From Planctomycetota bacterium (GTDB lineage Bacteria; Planctomycetota; Phycisphaerae; WQYP01), in assembly GCA_021805585.1 (NCBI GenBank), contig JAJZEY010000279.1, positions 1-5,933 on the forward strand: a DNA stretch of 5,933 nucleotides. Reading direction: 5' to 3'. Numbering within the stretch: position 1 is the stretch's first letter; each line of letters begins with the position of its first letter. Of the stretch, positions 1-5,900 are shown piece by piece. The position numbers and the translations under genes are program-made. The notes under the pieces were generated by a model. The model ran no database searches, was not told the origin of the DNA, and was given only the letters and a program-made list of their open reading frames with translations.

Positions 1-351
1 CTTTGCGGCGACAAACTGACGGTTTATCTGTAAATCCAGAATGATATTATTCAGGATGCTGGCTTTGTCGGTGCCGGCTGCGCCATATCCACCGCGTCGG
101 CATCCATGATGACCGAGATGATTAAAGGCAAACGGGTCGCCGAAATTGCTCCTTTATTTGAGAATTTTCACTCTCTGGTGACGGCACCCGTTGACATGGA
201 ACCGGACGAACAACGACTCGAAGCCCTGGATAAACTGGCCGTATTTTCCGGCGTGCGCGAGTTTCCGGTGCGCGTTAAATGCGCCACGCTGGCGTGGCAT
301 ACGCTTCAAGCGGCGCTCAAAGATGTAGGCGGGCCGGTCAGCACCGAATAG
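1..351 (+). pseudogene. sufU: SufU Fe-S assembly protein, 3' part, interrupted by an in-frame stop
   Basis: SufU works with the cysteine desulfurase SufS, accepting persulfide sulfur in the cytosolic SUF pathway. Read from base 1, the frame gives LCGDKLTVYL, then TAA at 31-33, then a continuous 105-codon stretch to TAG at 349-351. Family marks lie on both sides of the stop. The first zinc-ligand Cys and the nearby Asp are in LCGD (bases 4-12), the second Cys is in GCAIS (79-81), and the third is in VKCATLAW (280-282). The first two Cys are 25 residues apart, as in B. subtilis SufU. Family proteins usually have Lys where the stop falls, so AAA to TAA would explain it. The next ATG (106) has no visible ribosome site, and a product from it would lack two ligands. 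Either the gene is broken or the base is a sequencing error. The 5' end lies outside the window; sufS is probably upstream, which is inference. Confidence 0.85.
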
Positions 352-392
352 CGCCCGCATTAGACCAATGCTCCAGAATCAAGGATGTTGTC

Positions 393-1097
393 ATGCCCAT
401 TTCAATTTCTGAACTTGCCGCCGTCGAAATACGGAAAATTATTGCCGATCAGGGGCTTTCCGCGGCCACAGTGCTGCGTGTCGGCATTAAAGGCCGCAAT
501 GCCAGCGGCTTTAATTACACGCTGGACCTGACCGAAGGCAAAAAGGAAGATGACGTTTCGGGCGAATCGCACGGCATTCCCGTGGTGTGCGATCCGACCA
601 GTTTTCCAAGTCTGGATGGAACGGAAATTGACTTTAAGGATGAACCGGGATCGCGCGGGTTTATTTTCAAAAACCCGCACGCCGTCAAGCTGCCGGTGCG
701 GCCTGCCCAGACCACATCCCCGGCCGACGGCGTGCACATCGAAGAGGACGGCAGCTCGCCCAAAAACGTCACCATTACCGATGCCTTAAATAATAAGCTG
801 TTGGAATCGCAGATTATCGAGAAACTACGCGGCATTTTTGACCCGGAAATTCCGGTGAATATTTATGACCTCGGACTGATTTACCGGATCGATATTTCCA
901 CCGCCAAAGATGTGGTCATTGATATGACGCTTACCGCGCCCGGCTGTCCCGTGGCGGGTACCATGCCCCCTTCCGTGCAACAGGCCGTCCAAAGCGTGGA
1001 GGATGTGGCCAGCGCGAAAGTGAATCTGATTTGGGATCCCCCCTGGACCAAAGACCGCATGTCCGATGCCGCCATGCTGCAGCTTGGCATGTTCTGA
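393..1097 (+). CDS. sufT: Fusion of a cysteine-less A-type carrier (IscA/HesB-like) domain with a SufT/DUF59 domain
   Basis: A 234-residue protein, predicted cytosolic, probably an accessory factor for Fe-S cluster maturation. Residues 1-103 follow the A-type carrier fold (VGIKGRNASGFNYTLDL, then DGTEIDF and GFIFKNPHA). The usual CSG cysteine is Ala37, and the C-terminal CGCG motif is replaced by KLPVRP near 99-104, so all three ligands are gone. The only Cys in this half is Cys66, in VVCDP. Residues 104-135 form a Pro/Ser/acidic linker. Residues 136-234 are a DUF59/MIP18/SufT domain with DPEIPVNIYDLGLIY (150-164), the reactive Cys185 in APGCP, and the family's C-terminal signature WDPPWTKDRMS...LGMF. 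ATG 393 is chosen because AAGGA (381-385) sits 7 bases upstream and the A-type domain begins at once; an in-frame ATG at 279 overlaps sufU and adds nonsense sequence. It lies 41 bases after sufU, so co-transcription is likely. The domain calls are firm; the role of the N-terminal half is inferred. Confidence 0.92.
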   Translation: MPISISELAAVEIRKIIADQGLSAATVLRVGIKGRNASGFNYTLDLTEGKKEDDVSGESHGIPVVCDPTSFPSLDGTEIDFKDEPGSRGFIFKNPHAVKLPVRPAQTTSPADGVHIEEDGSSPKNVTITDALNNKLLESQIIEKLRGIFDPEIPVNIYDLGLIYRIDISTAKDVVIDMTLTAPGCPVAGTMPPSVQQAVQSVEDVASAKVNLIWDPPWTKDRMSDAAMLQLGMF

Positions 1098-1144
1098 CAT
1101 TTTTATTATCGGCAGCGCCATGCACAACGGAAACTCTTATCCGT

Positions 1145-2818
1145 CTATTCGCCAGTCGCCGAACGCGCCCCGACCAAGGCCTTAACCATACCGGAAATAT
1201 CATGCGATGACGCTTCCAGCGTGGGTTCCCAACCCAGTTTGCACAAAGCCGCCGAGGTGATCGGCCCTATGGAAAGCCGCCGGCATTTCCGCACCATCGC
1301 TCGCTGCTGTGGCGAAAGCATCGCGTGAAGGTTTTCCGCCGTAGACGCGCTGGTAAAAGTAATCCAGTTCAGCATCCCGGCTTCCAATGCATCCATGGCC
1401 GGCGGTGCCAGTGCGTCCGGCTTAACTGTTTGATATATGGCAATATCTTCCACAGAGGCTCCAGCGCGGATTAACTCCTCCCGCAACGCCGGCCGGGCGA
1501 TATCCGCCCGCAAAAGCAAAAACCTCCGCCCCGCCAGTGGCGCGGGTCCGGCGGCGCCGTCGGCAAAACATTTCCGCAGTTGGGCCGCCAGTGCTTCACC
1601 CACAAATTTATCCGGGATAATATCCGCGACAATGCCGATGGCCCGCAGCGCCTCGGCTGTGGCCGGGCCGATCGCCGCGACGCGCCCGGGCCACGCGCGG
1701 GAATCTTTTCCCATTACCAGCAGCCGCTGCCAGGCGGCCTGCACACCATTGGCACTCGTAAATACCACCGCGGTATAGCTGTGCAACGCGCCCAGCGCCT
1801 GGTCGACTGGGGTAAAATTGTCCGGCGGCACAAGCTCTACGGTTGGCGCTTCAATAACGCGTGCGCCAAGCCGCGAAAGCTGATCGGATAGCCCACTCGC
1901 CTGTTGCCGCGTCCGGGTGACCAGAATCGTCTGACCGAAAAGCGGACGGCTTTCAAACCAGTTAAGTTCCCGGCGCACCGTCACCACCCGCCCGATGACG
2001 GTTATCGCGGGTGCCTTGATATTTGCCTTCCGGGCCGCATCGGCCAAGGCCGCAACAGTACTGATCAGCGTTTTTTGAACGGCGTGGGTCGCCCGGTGAA
2101 TGACCGCGGCGGGCGTTTGCGGGTCCAAACCACCGGCCATCAATTTAGCCGTAATCGTCGGCAGACTTTTAACGCCCATATAAAACACCAGCGTTCCGCC
2201 GAGTTTTGCCATGGCGGAAAAGTCAATCGCCGCCCCACCTTCATCCGCGGTGCCCGCACCTTCCTGCAAATGGCCGGTGACAAAAGTGACGGTGCTGGTG
2301 AAATCCCGATGGGTAACCGGAATGCCGGCATACGCCGGGCCGGCGATGCCGGCCGTAATTCCCGGAATAACCTCAAATGCGATTCCCGCCCGCCCAAGTA
2401 TCTGTCCTTCCTCTCCGCCGCGGCCAAACACATAAGGGTCTCCGCCTTTAAGCCGCACCACACATCGGGTGGATTTATCGGGCTGCGCTGCAAGTTGTTT
2501 CGCCAATTCCACCAGCAGATTGTTTATTTCATCCTGCGTAAGCGTATGGTCGCCGGCGGATTTTCCGGCATAAATGATTTGGGCATCGGGCGGGCAATGC
2601 CGCAGGAGGTCGGGATTGGCAAGGTTGTCGTACACCACCGCCGCCGCGCTGGCCAGAGCGCGAGCGCCGGCCACGGTAATCAGACCCGCATCTCCCGGTC
2701 CGGCCCCTACCAGATACACCAGTGGGCTGCCCCGTCCGGTCCGCGGTGATATGCCGGCATCCCTGGAAAAAAATGCGGGCTTCAATAAGTCGCCCGCCGG
2801 TATTTCAGATTCCGTCAT
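1145..2818 (-). CDS. cobA-hemD: Bifunctional uroporphyrinogen-III C-methyltransferase / uroporphyrinogen-III synthase
   Basis: A 557-residue cytosolic tetrapyrrole enzyme. HemD cyclises hydroxymethylbilane to uroporphyrinogen III. CobA (SUMT) then methylates it twice with S-adenosylmethionine to precorrin-2, the branch toward siroheme and cobalamin. The CobA half (about 32-275) shows VGAGPGD (37-43), GKSAGDHTL (85-93), RLKGGDPYVFGRGGEE (122-137), PGITAGIAGPAYAGIPVTHRD (152-172, one residue short of its full end) and MGVKSLP (214-220). The HemD half (about 296-550) shows LVTRTR, FTSANGV (353-359), AAIGPATAEALR (381-392) and ITFTSAS (486-492). Both halves appear complete, and the order is the common CobA-HemD one. 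About 30 residues precede the SUMT domain and look like a disordered lead. ATG 2818 has only AGGA 12 bases upstream, which is distant, so the exact start is less certain; no better start is visible. It lies 77 bases downstream of the hydrolase on the same strand, possibly co-transcribed, and converges on the SUF genes. Confidence 0.95.
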   Translation of the reverse strand: MTESEIPAGDLLKPAFFSRDAGISPRTGRGSPLVYLVGAGPGDAGLITVAGARALASAAAVVYDNLANPDLLRHCPPDAQIIYAGKSAGDHTLTQDEINNLLVELAKQLAAQPDKSTRCVVRLKGGDPYVFGRGGEEGQILGRAGIAFEVIPGITAGIAGPAYAGIPVTHRDFTSTVTFVTGHLQEGAGTADEGGAAIDFSAMAKLGGTLVFYMGVKSLPTITAKLMAGGLDPQTPAAVIHRATHAVQKTLISTVAALADAARKANIKAPAITVIGRVVTVRRELNWFESRPLFGQTILVTRTRQQASGLSDQLSRLGARVIEAPTVELVPPDNFTPVDQALGALHSYTAVVFTSANGVQAAWQRLLVMGKDSRAWPGRVAAIGPATAEALRAIGIVADIIPDKFVGEALAAQLRKCFADGAAGPAPLAGRRFLLLRADIARPALREELIRAGASVEDIAIYQTVKPDALAPPAMDALEAGMLNWITFTSASTAENLHAMLSPQQRAMVRKCRRLSIGPITSAALCKLGWEPTLEASSHDISGMVKALVGARSATGE

Positions 2819-2853
2819 GACTGATTGTAATCCTGTTGGGGTATTTGATTCTT

Positions 2854-2866
2854 GCCGCTGTGCGGC
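2854..2866 (-). other. Short GC-rich hairpin between the hydrolase and cobA-hemD
   Basis: GCCGC and GCGGC pair in a 5-bp stem with a 3-base loop within the 77-base gap. No run of T follows on the minus strand, so a rho-independent terminator is not supported and read-through from the hydrolase into cobA-hemD remains possible. Confidence 0.3.
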
Positions 2867-2895
2867 GTACTGGCGCCGGCCCCAAAAACTTCGGC

Positions 2896-3576
2896 TTACA
2901 GCATAAATGTCCCGCCCGGATTAAGCACCACGGGCGTAATCCCCGTCTGGGCCAACTGTTTGCCAAACGCCTCACCATCCTGGGTGATGGGCGGATAAGT
3001 GTTGTAATGCATCGGCAGGACGTGCCGCGCCTTAAGCATTTCGGCGGCCATCAGCGCTTCCCGCGGCCCCATTGTATAAAAATCGCCAATTGGCAAACAG
3101 GCCAGGTCAATCGACCAGAGTTTTCCGATCAGGGCCATATCCCCGAACAGCGCCGTATCGCCGGCAAAATAAATAACCTTACCCCCAATTTCCACGACCC
3201 AGCCGGCCGGCACGCCCCCGGGACTTCCATCCGGAAACGTACTGGTGTGAATGGCAAAAGTCATGCTGGCGCGGCCGAAGGGAAAATTTCCACCGCCGCC
3301 AATATTCATGCCCACGGCTTTTACCTGTCGTTTGGAAAAATATTCCGACATTTCAAAATTCGCCAGAACGGTGGCACCGGTCCGCCGGGCAATACGCACG
3401 GCATCGTCGGTATGGTCAAAATGGGCGTGGCTTAAAAGAATAAAGGTCGGATCAGCCGAATCGCTTCGCACATCCGAAATGGGATTCTGGTCATAAAACG
3501 GATCAAATTGCAGCCGATGGGTATCGCTGTGGATTTCAAGATTGGAATGACCGTGGTAAATAATTTTCACTGGCAT
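2896..3576 (-). CDS. UPF0173 family metal-dependent hydrolase (metallo-beta-lactamase fold)
   Basis: A 226-residue cytosolic protein of the UPF0173/YtkL group in the metallo-beta-lactamase superfamily. The physiological substrate of this group is not established, so only a metal-dependent hydrolase is claimed. Visible marks are GHSNLEI near the N-terminus, the metal-binding motif HAHFDH (50-55), TGATVLANFE (67-76), GMNIGGG (89-95), FPDGSPGG (114-121), the metal-bridging Asp in AGDT (138-141), PIGDFYTMGP (162-171) and PMHYNTYP (188-195). These match the family closely and no key residue is missing. Upstream in-frame starts exist (TTG 3588 and ATG 3582), but GGAG at 3586-3583 sits exactly 6 bases before ATG 3576, and the family N-terminus begins there. 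It is the first gene of a likely two-gene unit with cobA-hemD. A -10-like TATTAT (minus strand, 3632-3627) lies about 50 bases upstream without a convincing -35 box. Confidence 0.95.
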   Translation of the reverse strand: MPVKIIYHGHSNLEIHSDTHRLQFDPFYDQNPISDVRSDSADPTFILLSHAHFDHTDDAVRIARRTGATVLANFEMSEYFSKRQVKAVGMNIGGGGNFPFGRASMTFAIHTSTFPDGSPGGVPAGWVVEIGGKVIYFAGDTALFGDMALIGKLWSIDLACLPIGDFYTMGPREALMAAEMLKARHVLPMHYNTYPPITQDGEAFGKQLAQTGITPVVLNPGGTFML

Positions 3577-3582
3577 AGGCAT

Positions 3583-3586
3583 CTCC
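3583..3586 (-). promoter_or_regulatory. Ribosome binding site that fixes the hydrolase start
   Basis: On the minus strand GGAG is followed by 6 bases and then ATG 3576. The same GGAG directly abuts ATG 3582 and follows TTG 3588, so it cannot serve either. This selects the 226-residue product over the 230-residue one. Confidence 0.75.
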
Positions 3587-3628
3587 AAATTCTAAAGTGC
3601 GACGAAATTCCGCCCTTGTGCTTACCAT

Positions 3629-3642
3629 AATAGGCCCCTATT
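3629..3642. promoter_or_regulatory. Perfect inverted repeat near the hydrolase start (possible operator)
   Basis: AATAGG and CCTATT form perfect 6-base arms separated by two bases. The repeat overlaps the only -10-like hexamer on the minus strand (TATTAT, 3632-3627), about 50 bases upstream of the hydrolase ATG, where a repressor could act. No -35 box is evident at the right spacing, so the promoter itself is weak and the operator reading is speculative. Confidence 0.25.
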
Positions 3643-3889
3643 CGAGTCACCGCCACCATCCCGCCTGCCAAGGCGATCGGCAATTCACACCAACAGCCAT
3701 CGGCCAGGTCTGAGCCTGCAATGACCGACGTTCCCAAGCACTCATTAGCACAACTCTGCGGATTTATATTCTCGAGTTGAATCCGTCCATACTTCTCCAC
3801 GACGGCTAGCGAGCTTTTGCCGCGCCAGTCGCGAGGCTTCAAATAGCCGGATTCGCTAGTGCCCGCAGTGTCATGGTTTTCGCATTCTC

Positions 3890-3917
3890 TTGACTTTATC
3901 CAATCGTCCGTTATATT
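3890..3917 (+). promoter_or_regulatory. Candidate sigma-70 promoter for the RbfA-like/rtcB unit
   Basis: TTGACT (3890-3895) and TATATT (3912-3917) are separated by 16 bases, close to the TTGACA/TATAAT consensus and in a locally AT-rich stretch. It points toward the RbfA-like gene and would start transcription near 3924, leaving a leader of about 260 bases before GTG 4184. No open frame of useful length follows directly, although AGGAG (3927-3931) occurs just after it. This is a motif match only. Confidence 0.45.
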
Positions 3918-3932
3918 GACATAGATAGGAGT

Positions 3933-3945
3933 CGCCAGTTTGGCG
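3933..3945 (+). other. Short hairpin just after the candidate promoter
   Basis: CGCCA and TGGCG form a perfect 5-bp stem with a 3-base loop, about 10 bases after the predicted transcription start. It could be a 5'-end stabilising hairpin or a small operator. No T-run follows, so it is not a terminator. Confidence 0.3.
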
Positions 3946-3984
3946 GCACATGGGTGATTTATGACCACAATTCAATTCATCTCA

Positions 3985-4004
3985 ATTGCTTAACATTGCT
4001 TAAC
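3985..4004. repeat. Tandem duplication of a 10-base unit
   Basis: ATTGCTTAAC occurs twice in direct succession, and the next two bases (AT) begin a third copy. It lies in the leader region between the candidate promoter and the RbfA-like gene. It may be simple slippage or a paired protein-binding site; nothing further supports either. Confidence 0.7.
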
Positions 4005-4172
4005 ATGGGATTGGCATCGCGGTAGATTGAATGCGCATTGCGCGGCCATTTTGTTTTATTGTGGCCGAAATCGCGCATCGTATTGCCGCCGTCTTCGCAC
4101 AACCAAATCCCTTGATTCGGCAACGTACTTTGATTTTTGCTAACCCAGGTGCGGTTTTAATGCTGCGCCATC

Positions 4173-4176
4173 GGAG
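4173..4176 (+). promoter_or_regulatory. Ribosome binding site that selects the GTG start of the RbfA-like gene
   Basis: GGAG lies 7 bases before GTG 4184, which is in frame with the RbfA-like core. An overlapping ATG at 4182 is out of frame and meets TGA immediately. Neither ATG 4031 nor ATG 4259 has a comparable site. Confidence 0.65.
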
Positions 4177-4180
4177 AATA

Positions 4181-4199
4181 AATGTGACAAATTCACATT
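4181..4199 (+). promoter_or_regulatory. Inverted repeat covering the GTG start codon of the RbfA-like gene
   Basis: AATGTGA (4181-4187) and TCACATT (4193-4199) are perfect 7-base complementary arms with a 5-base gap. In RNA this would form a hairpin with the GUG start in its 5' arm. The bases TGTGA-N5-TCACA also resemble a CRP-type half-site pair, but CRP sites normally have six central bases and lie upstream of promoters. A competing pairing, TTCAC (4192-4196) with GTGAA (4203-4207), would free the start codon. The repeat is certain; any regulatory role is inferred. Confidence 0.4.
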
Positions 4200-4591
4200 C
4201 ACGTGAACGACGTGCGGAATCCGCGCGCCGCCATAATCGGTCTGGACGTTCGGACCACATGAACGGCTTTTCGAACAAGCCTGATTACAAAACAGCCCAA
4301 TTGTGCAAGCAGGTGTTCCGCATTCTAGGCCTTACATTGGCTGGGGATTGCGGCGATCCGGTATTGCAAGACCTTATCGTCGCATCGGTTGCTCCTGCGC
4401 CCAATGCGCACCACCTTCTAATCACCTTCTGGCTCAAGCCTGGCGATTCTCCAGTCGATCTTCTCTTGGTCTATCAAAGGCTGGAAAAGGTCAAAGGCCT
4501 GCTGCGAGCCGCCATTGCCGAAACTATCCGCCGCAAGAAGGCACCGGAAATCGACTTTGTCCTTCTGCCCATGAACGAGGTGCAATCATGA
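4184..4591 (+). CDS. RbfA-like ribosome-binding factor paired with RtcB
   Basis: A 135-residue protein with the RbfA-type KH-like core at about 35-128. The matching elements are a helix ending in L-x-DP-x-L (GDPVLQDL, 57-64), a strand IVASVAPAP, an edge strand HLLITFWL, then a helix with KGLLRAAIAETIRRKKAPEI (104-123) and the FVLLP strand. RbfA binds the 30S subunit near the 16S rRNA 5' and 3' ends during maturation. This copy is divergent and may be a specialised paralog rather than the housekeeping factor. The first 30 residues are basic and Ser/Arg-rich. GTG 4184 is chosen because GGAG (4173-4176) lies 7 bases upstream. ATG 4031 would add about 50 unrelated residues without a ribosome site, and ATG 4259 also lacks one but would keep the core. 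The stop overlaps the rtcB start (ATGA), implying coupled translation. A 7-bp inverted repeat covers the GTG. The family call is from pattern recognition, moderately sure. Confidence 0.75.
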   Translation: MTNSHSRERRAESARRHNRSGRSDHMNGFSNKPDYKTAQLCKQVFRILGLTLAGDCGDPVLQDLIVASVAPAPNAHHLLITFWLKPGDSPVDLLLVYQRLEKVKGLLRAAIAETIRRKKAPEIDFVLLPMNEVQS

Positions 4592-5715
4592 CCGCGTTGG
4601 TGCATCAATGGCTTTGCGATCCGCTTGATCCGCTGGTGCGGTCACGCATGCGTATCTGGGCGAACGCCGACGACGTCCGGCATCTGGCCGTCATGCCGGA
4701 CGTCCATGCGGCGGGCCATTTCTGCGTCGGAATGGTGATAGGAACCGGGCAACTCGTCTACCCGGGTGCCGTCGGAGGCGATATCGGCTGCGGAATTTCC
4801 GCCTGCCGATTTTCCGCCGAACTCACGCCGGATATGCTCGCACATCTGCCCGTGGTTTACGCGGCCATCCGACGGAACATTCCCATCAACCGTCACCGCC
4901 GGGGCGATCATCCGTCCGCACCGGCGGACATCCCGCCCGCCACTTTCGCCGATTCTCGCCTCCATTCATTCCTTCGCGATGATGGCGTACTTCAGCTTGG
5001 CACATTGGGTTCAGGCAATCATTTTCTGGAATTGCAGATAGACGAAGACCACCGCCTGTGGGCGATGGTGCACAGCGGGTCGCGCGGAATAGGGCAGGCG
5101 ATTTTCCAGTTTCACCACCAGCATTGCCGGATCATGCCATTCGGCCTTGCCGCAATGGACGTCGCCACGGATCAGGGACAGGCCTATCTCGCCGATGCAC
5201 ATTGGTGCAGGCGTTACGCCGCCGCCAACCGCAGCGTGATCATGACCACACTCGCCGCAATTCTGGACCGGATTTTCGGCATGACCCCGGAGGTTGATTC
5301 CCTTGTTGATTGCGACCACAACCATCTGTCATTGGAAACGCTTGAATCCGGCGAGTTGTGGGTGCATCGCAAAGGAGCCAACCGTGCGGACTCAGGCGAA
5401 CCGGGTCTTATTCCGGGTTCAATGGGCACAGAAAGCTATCACGTCATTGGCCGAGGCAATTCAGATGCCATGAATTCCAGTTCGCACGGCGCGGGACGTA
5501 AATTAAGCCGCGGTCAAGCCATGCGCCATATTTCAGGAAACAGATTGAATCGGGAAATGGAAGGCATCTATTTCGACCGTGCCCAAACCCACGCCTTGCG
5601 CGCCGAAGCACCCGGTGCATACAAAAATATCCAGCGGGTCATGCGGGCCCAGCGGGACTTGGTCCGCATCGTGCGACGGCTGAAACCGGTATTAAATTAC
5701 AAGGCCGGTCGGTAA
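4588..5715 (+). CDS. rtcB: RtcB-family RNA ligase
   Basis: A 375-residue cytosolic GTP- and Mn-dependent ligase that joins RNA 2',3'-cyclic phosphate or 3'-phosphate ends to 5'-OH ends. The catalytic set looks complete by family alignment: Asp65 and Cys68 in GGDIGCG (E. coli Asp75 and Cys78), Asn144 and His145 in GSGNHF (Asn167 and His168), His162 in VHSGSRG (His185), His244 in DCDHNH (His281), and His300 in SHGAGR, the residue that takes GMP (His337). MPDVH (36-40) is also present. At 375 residues it is somewhat shorter than E. coli RtcB (408), and the spacing shifts by a constant 23 and later 37 residues, so loops are trimmed rather than the core broken. GAGG (4577-4580) lies 7 bases before ATG 4588, inside the upstream gene, and the ATGA overlap implies coupling. 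No rtcA (cyclase), rtcR or prfH is visible within the window. The partner suggests ribosomal RNA as a substrate, which is inference. Confidence 0.95.
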   Translation: MTALVHQWLCDPLDPLVRSRMRIWANADDVRHLAVMPDVHAAGHFCVGMVIGTGQLVYPGAVGGDIGCGISACRFSAELTPDMLAHLPVVYAAIRRNIPINRHRRGDHPSAPADIPPATFADSRLHSFLRDDGVLQLGTLGSGNHFLELQIDEDHRLWAMVHSGSRGIGQAIFQFHHQHCRIMPFGLAAMDVATDQGQAYLADAHWCRRYAAANRSVIMTTLAAILDRIFGMTPEVDSLVDCDHNHLSLETLESGELWVHRKGANRADSGEPGLIPGSMGTESYHVIGRGNSDAMNSSSHGAGRKLSRGQAMRHISGNRLNREMEGIYFDRAQTHALRAEAPGAYKNIQRVMRAQRDLVRIVRRLKPVLNYKAGR

Positions 5716-5753
5716 CGCAAAATCGCCAATAAGAACGCGGATAGCCCGCCTCG

Positions 5754-5900
5754 TCATTTCCCACTGGCGATATCGGGGTTCCTGACCAAGGGCATTTCCA
5801 CGCCCCGGCACGAAAGCACGATGCCGCCTGCCATCACCAAAACGCCACTGTGGAGCCCATACGCCCAGCCAGCCGCATCATCCTTCAGACGTCCCGAATT
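5754..5900 (-). other. Weak minus-strand open frame at the window end, possibly a 3' gene remnant
   Basis: Read leftward, this frame runs 48 codons from just after an in-frame TGA (5903-5901) to TGA (5756-5754). Its middle contains the protein-like run GWAYGLHSGVLVMAGGIVLS. There is no good start with a ribosome site. A different minus frame upstream (window end to about 5880) reads SVRIAPPGYLKFGTSEG before stopping, so a frameshifted end of a gene entering from the right is conceivable. No family is recognised, and the stretch 5716-5933 may simply be noncoding. Confidence 0.2.

Larger units (their letters stand above)
3577..4183. other. Gene-free divergent intergenic region of about 600 bases
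   Basis: This stretch separates the - strand hydrolase unit from the + strand RbfA-like/rtcB unit. I see no convincing gene in it. A 133-codon - strand frame (3968 to 3567) runs through and past the hydrolase start, opens with GTG lacking a well-placed ribosome site and resembles no family I know. The part from about 3880 to 4180 is visibly more AT-rich than the flanking genes. It holds a rightward sigma-70-like promoter, a tandem 10-base duplication, a short hairpin and an inverted repeat near the hydrolase start. It is long enough for a leader RNA or small RNA, but no known RNA family was recognised. Confidence 0.6.

Noticed and set aside
279..392. Upstream in-frame extension of the SufT fusion
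   Set aside because: It overlaps sufU in another frame, adds unrelated residues, and ATG 393 has a clear AAGGA site.
1127..1144. ACGGA/TCCGT inverted repeat between the convergent SufT fusion and cobA-hemD
   Set aside because: Only five base pairs with an 8-base loop and no adjacent T-run on either strand, so not supported as a bidirectional terminator.
1904..2749. Long 281-codon plus-strand frame within cobA-hemD
   Set aside because: Antisense shadow of a gene with clear CobA motifs; its translation is low-complexity, basic and unlike any family.
3621..3664. TTCGAGT followed by CACCGCCACCA resembling a tRNA T-arm and CCA end
   Set aside because: The T-stem closing pair is mismatched and no acceptor, D or anticodon arm can be drawn upstream.
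3567..3968. A 133-codon minus-strand frame overlapping the hydrolase start
   Set aside because: It begins with GTG lacking a well-spaced ribosome site, runs into the well-supported hydrolase start in another frame, and matches no family I recognise. Likely chance openness of the intergenic region.
4031..4183. ATG 4031 extension of the RbfA-like gene
   Set aside because: No ribosome site, and the added residues do not resemble an RbfA N-terminus; GTG 4184 has GGAG at 7 bases.
4183..4197. CRP/FNR-like TGTGA...TCACA site
   Set aside because: The central gap is five bases rather than six, and it lies over a start codon rather than upstream of a promoter. Kept only as an inverted repeat.
5737..5749. 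GCGG/CCGC hairpin after rtcB as a terminator
   Set aside because: Four base pairs only, with no T-run afterwards.
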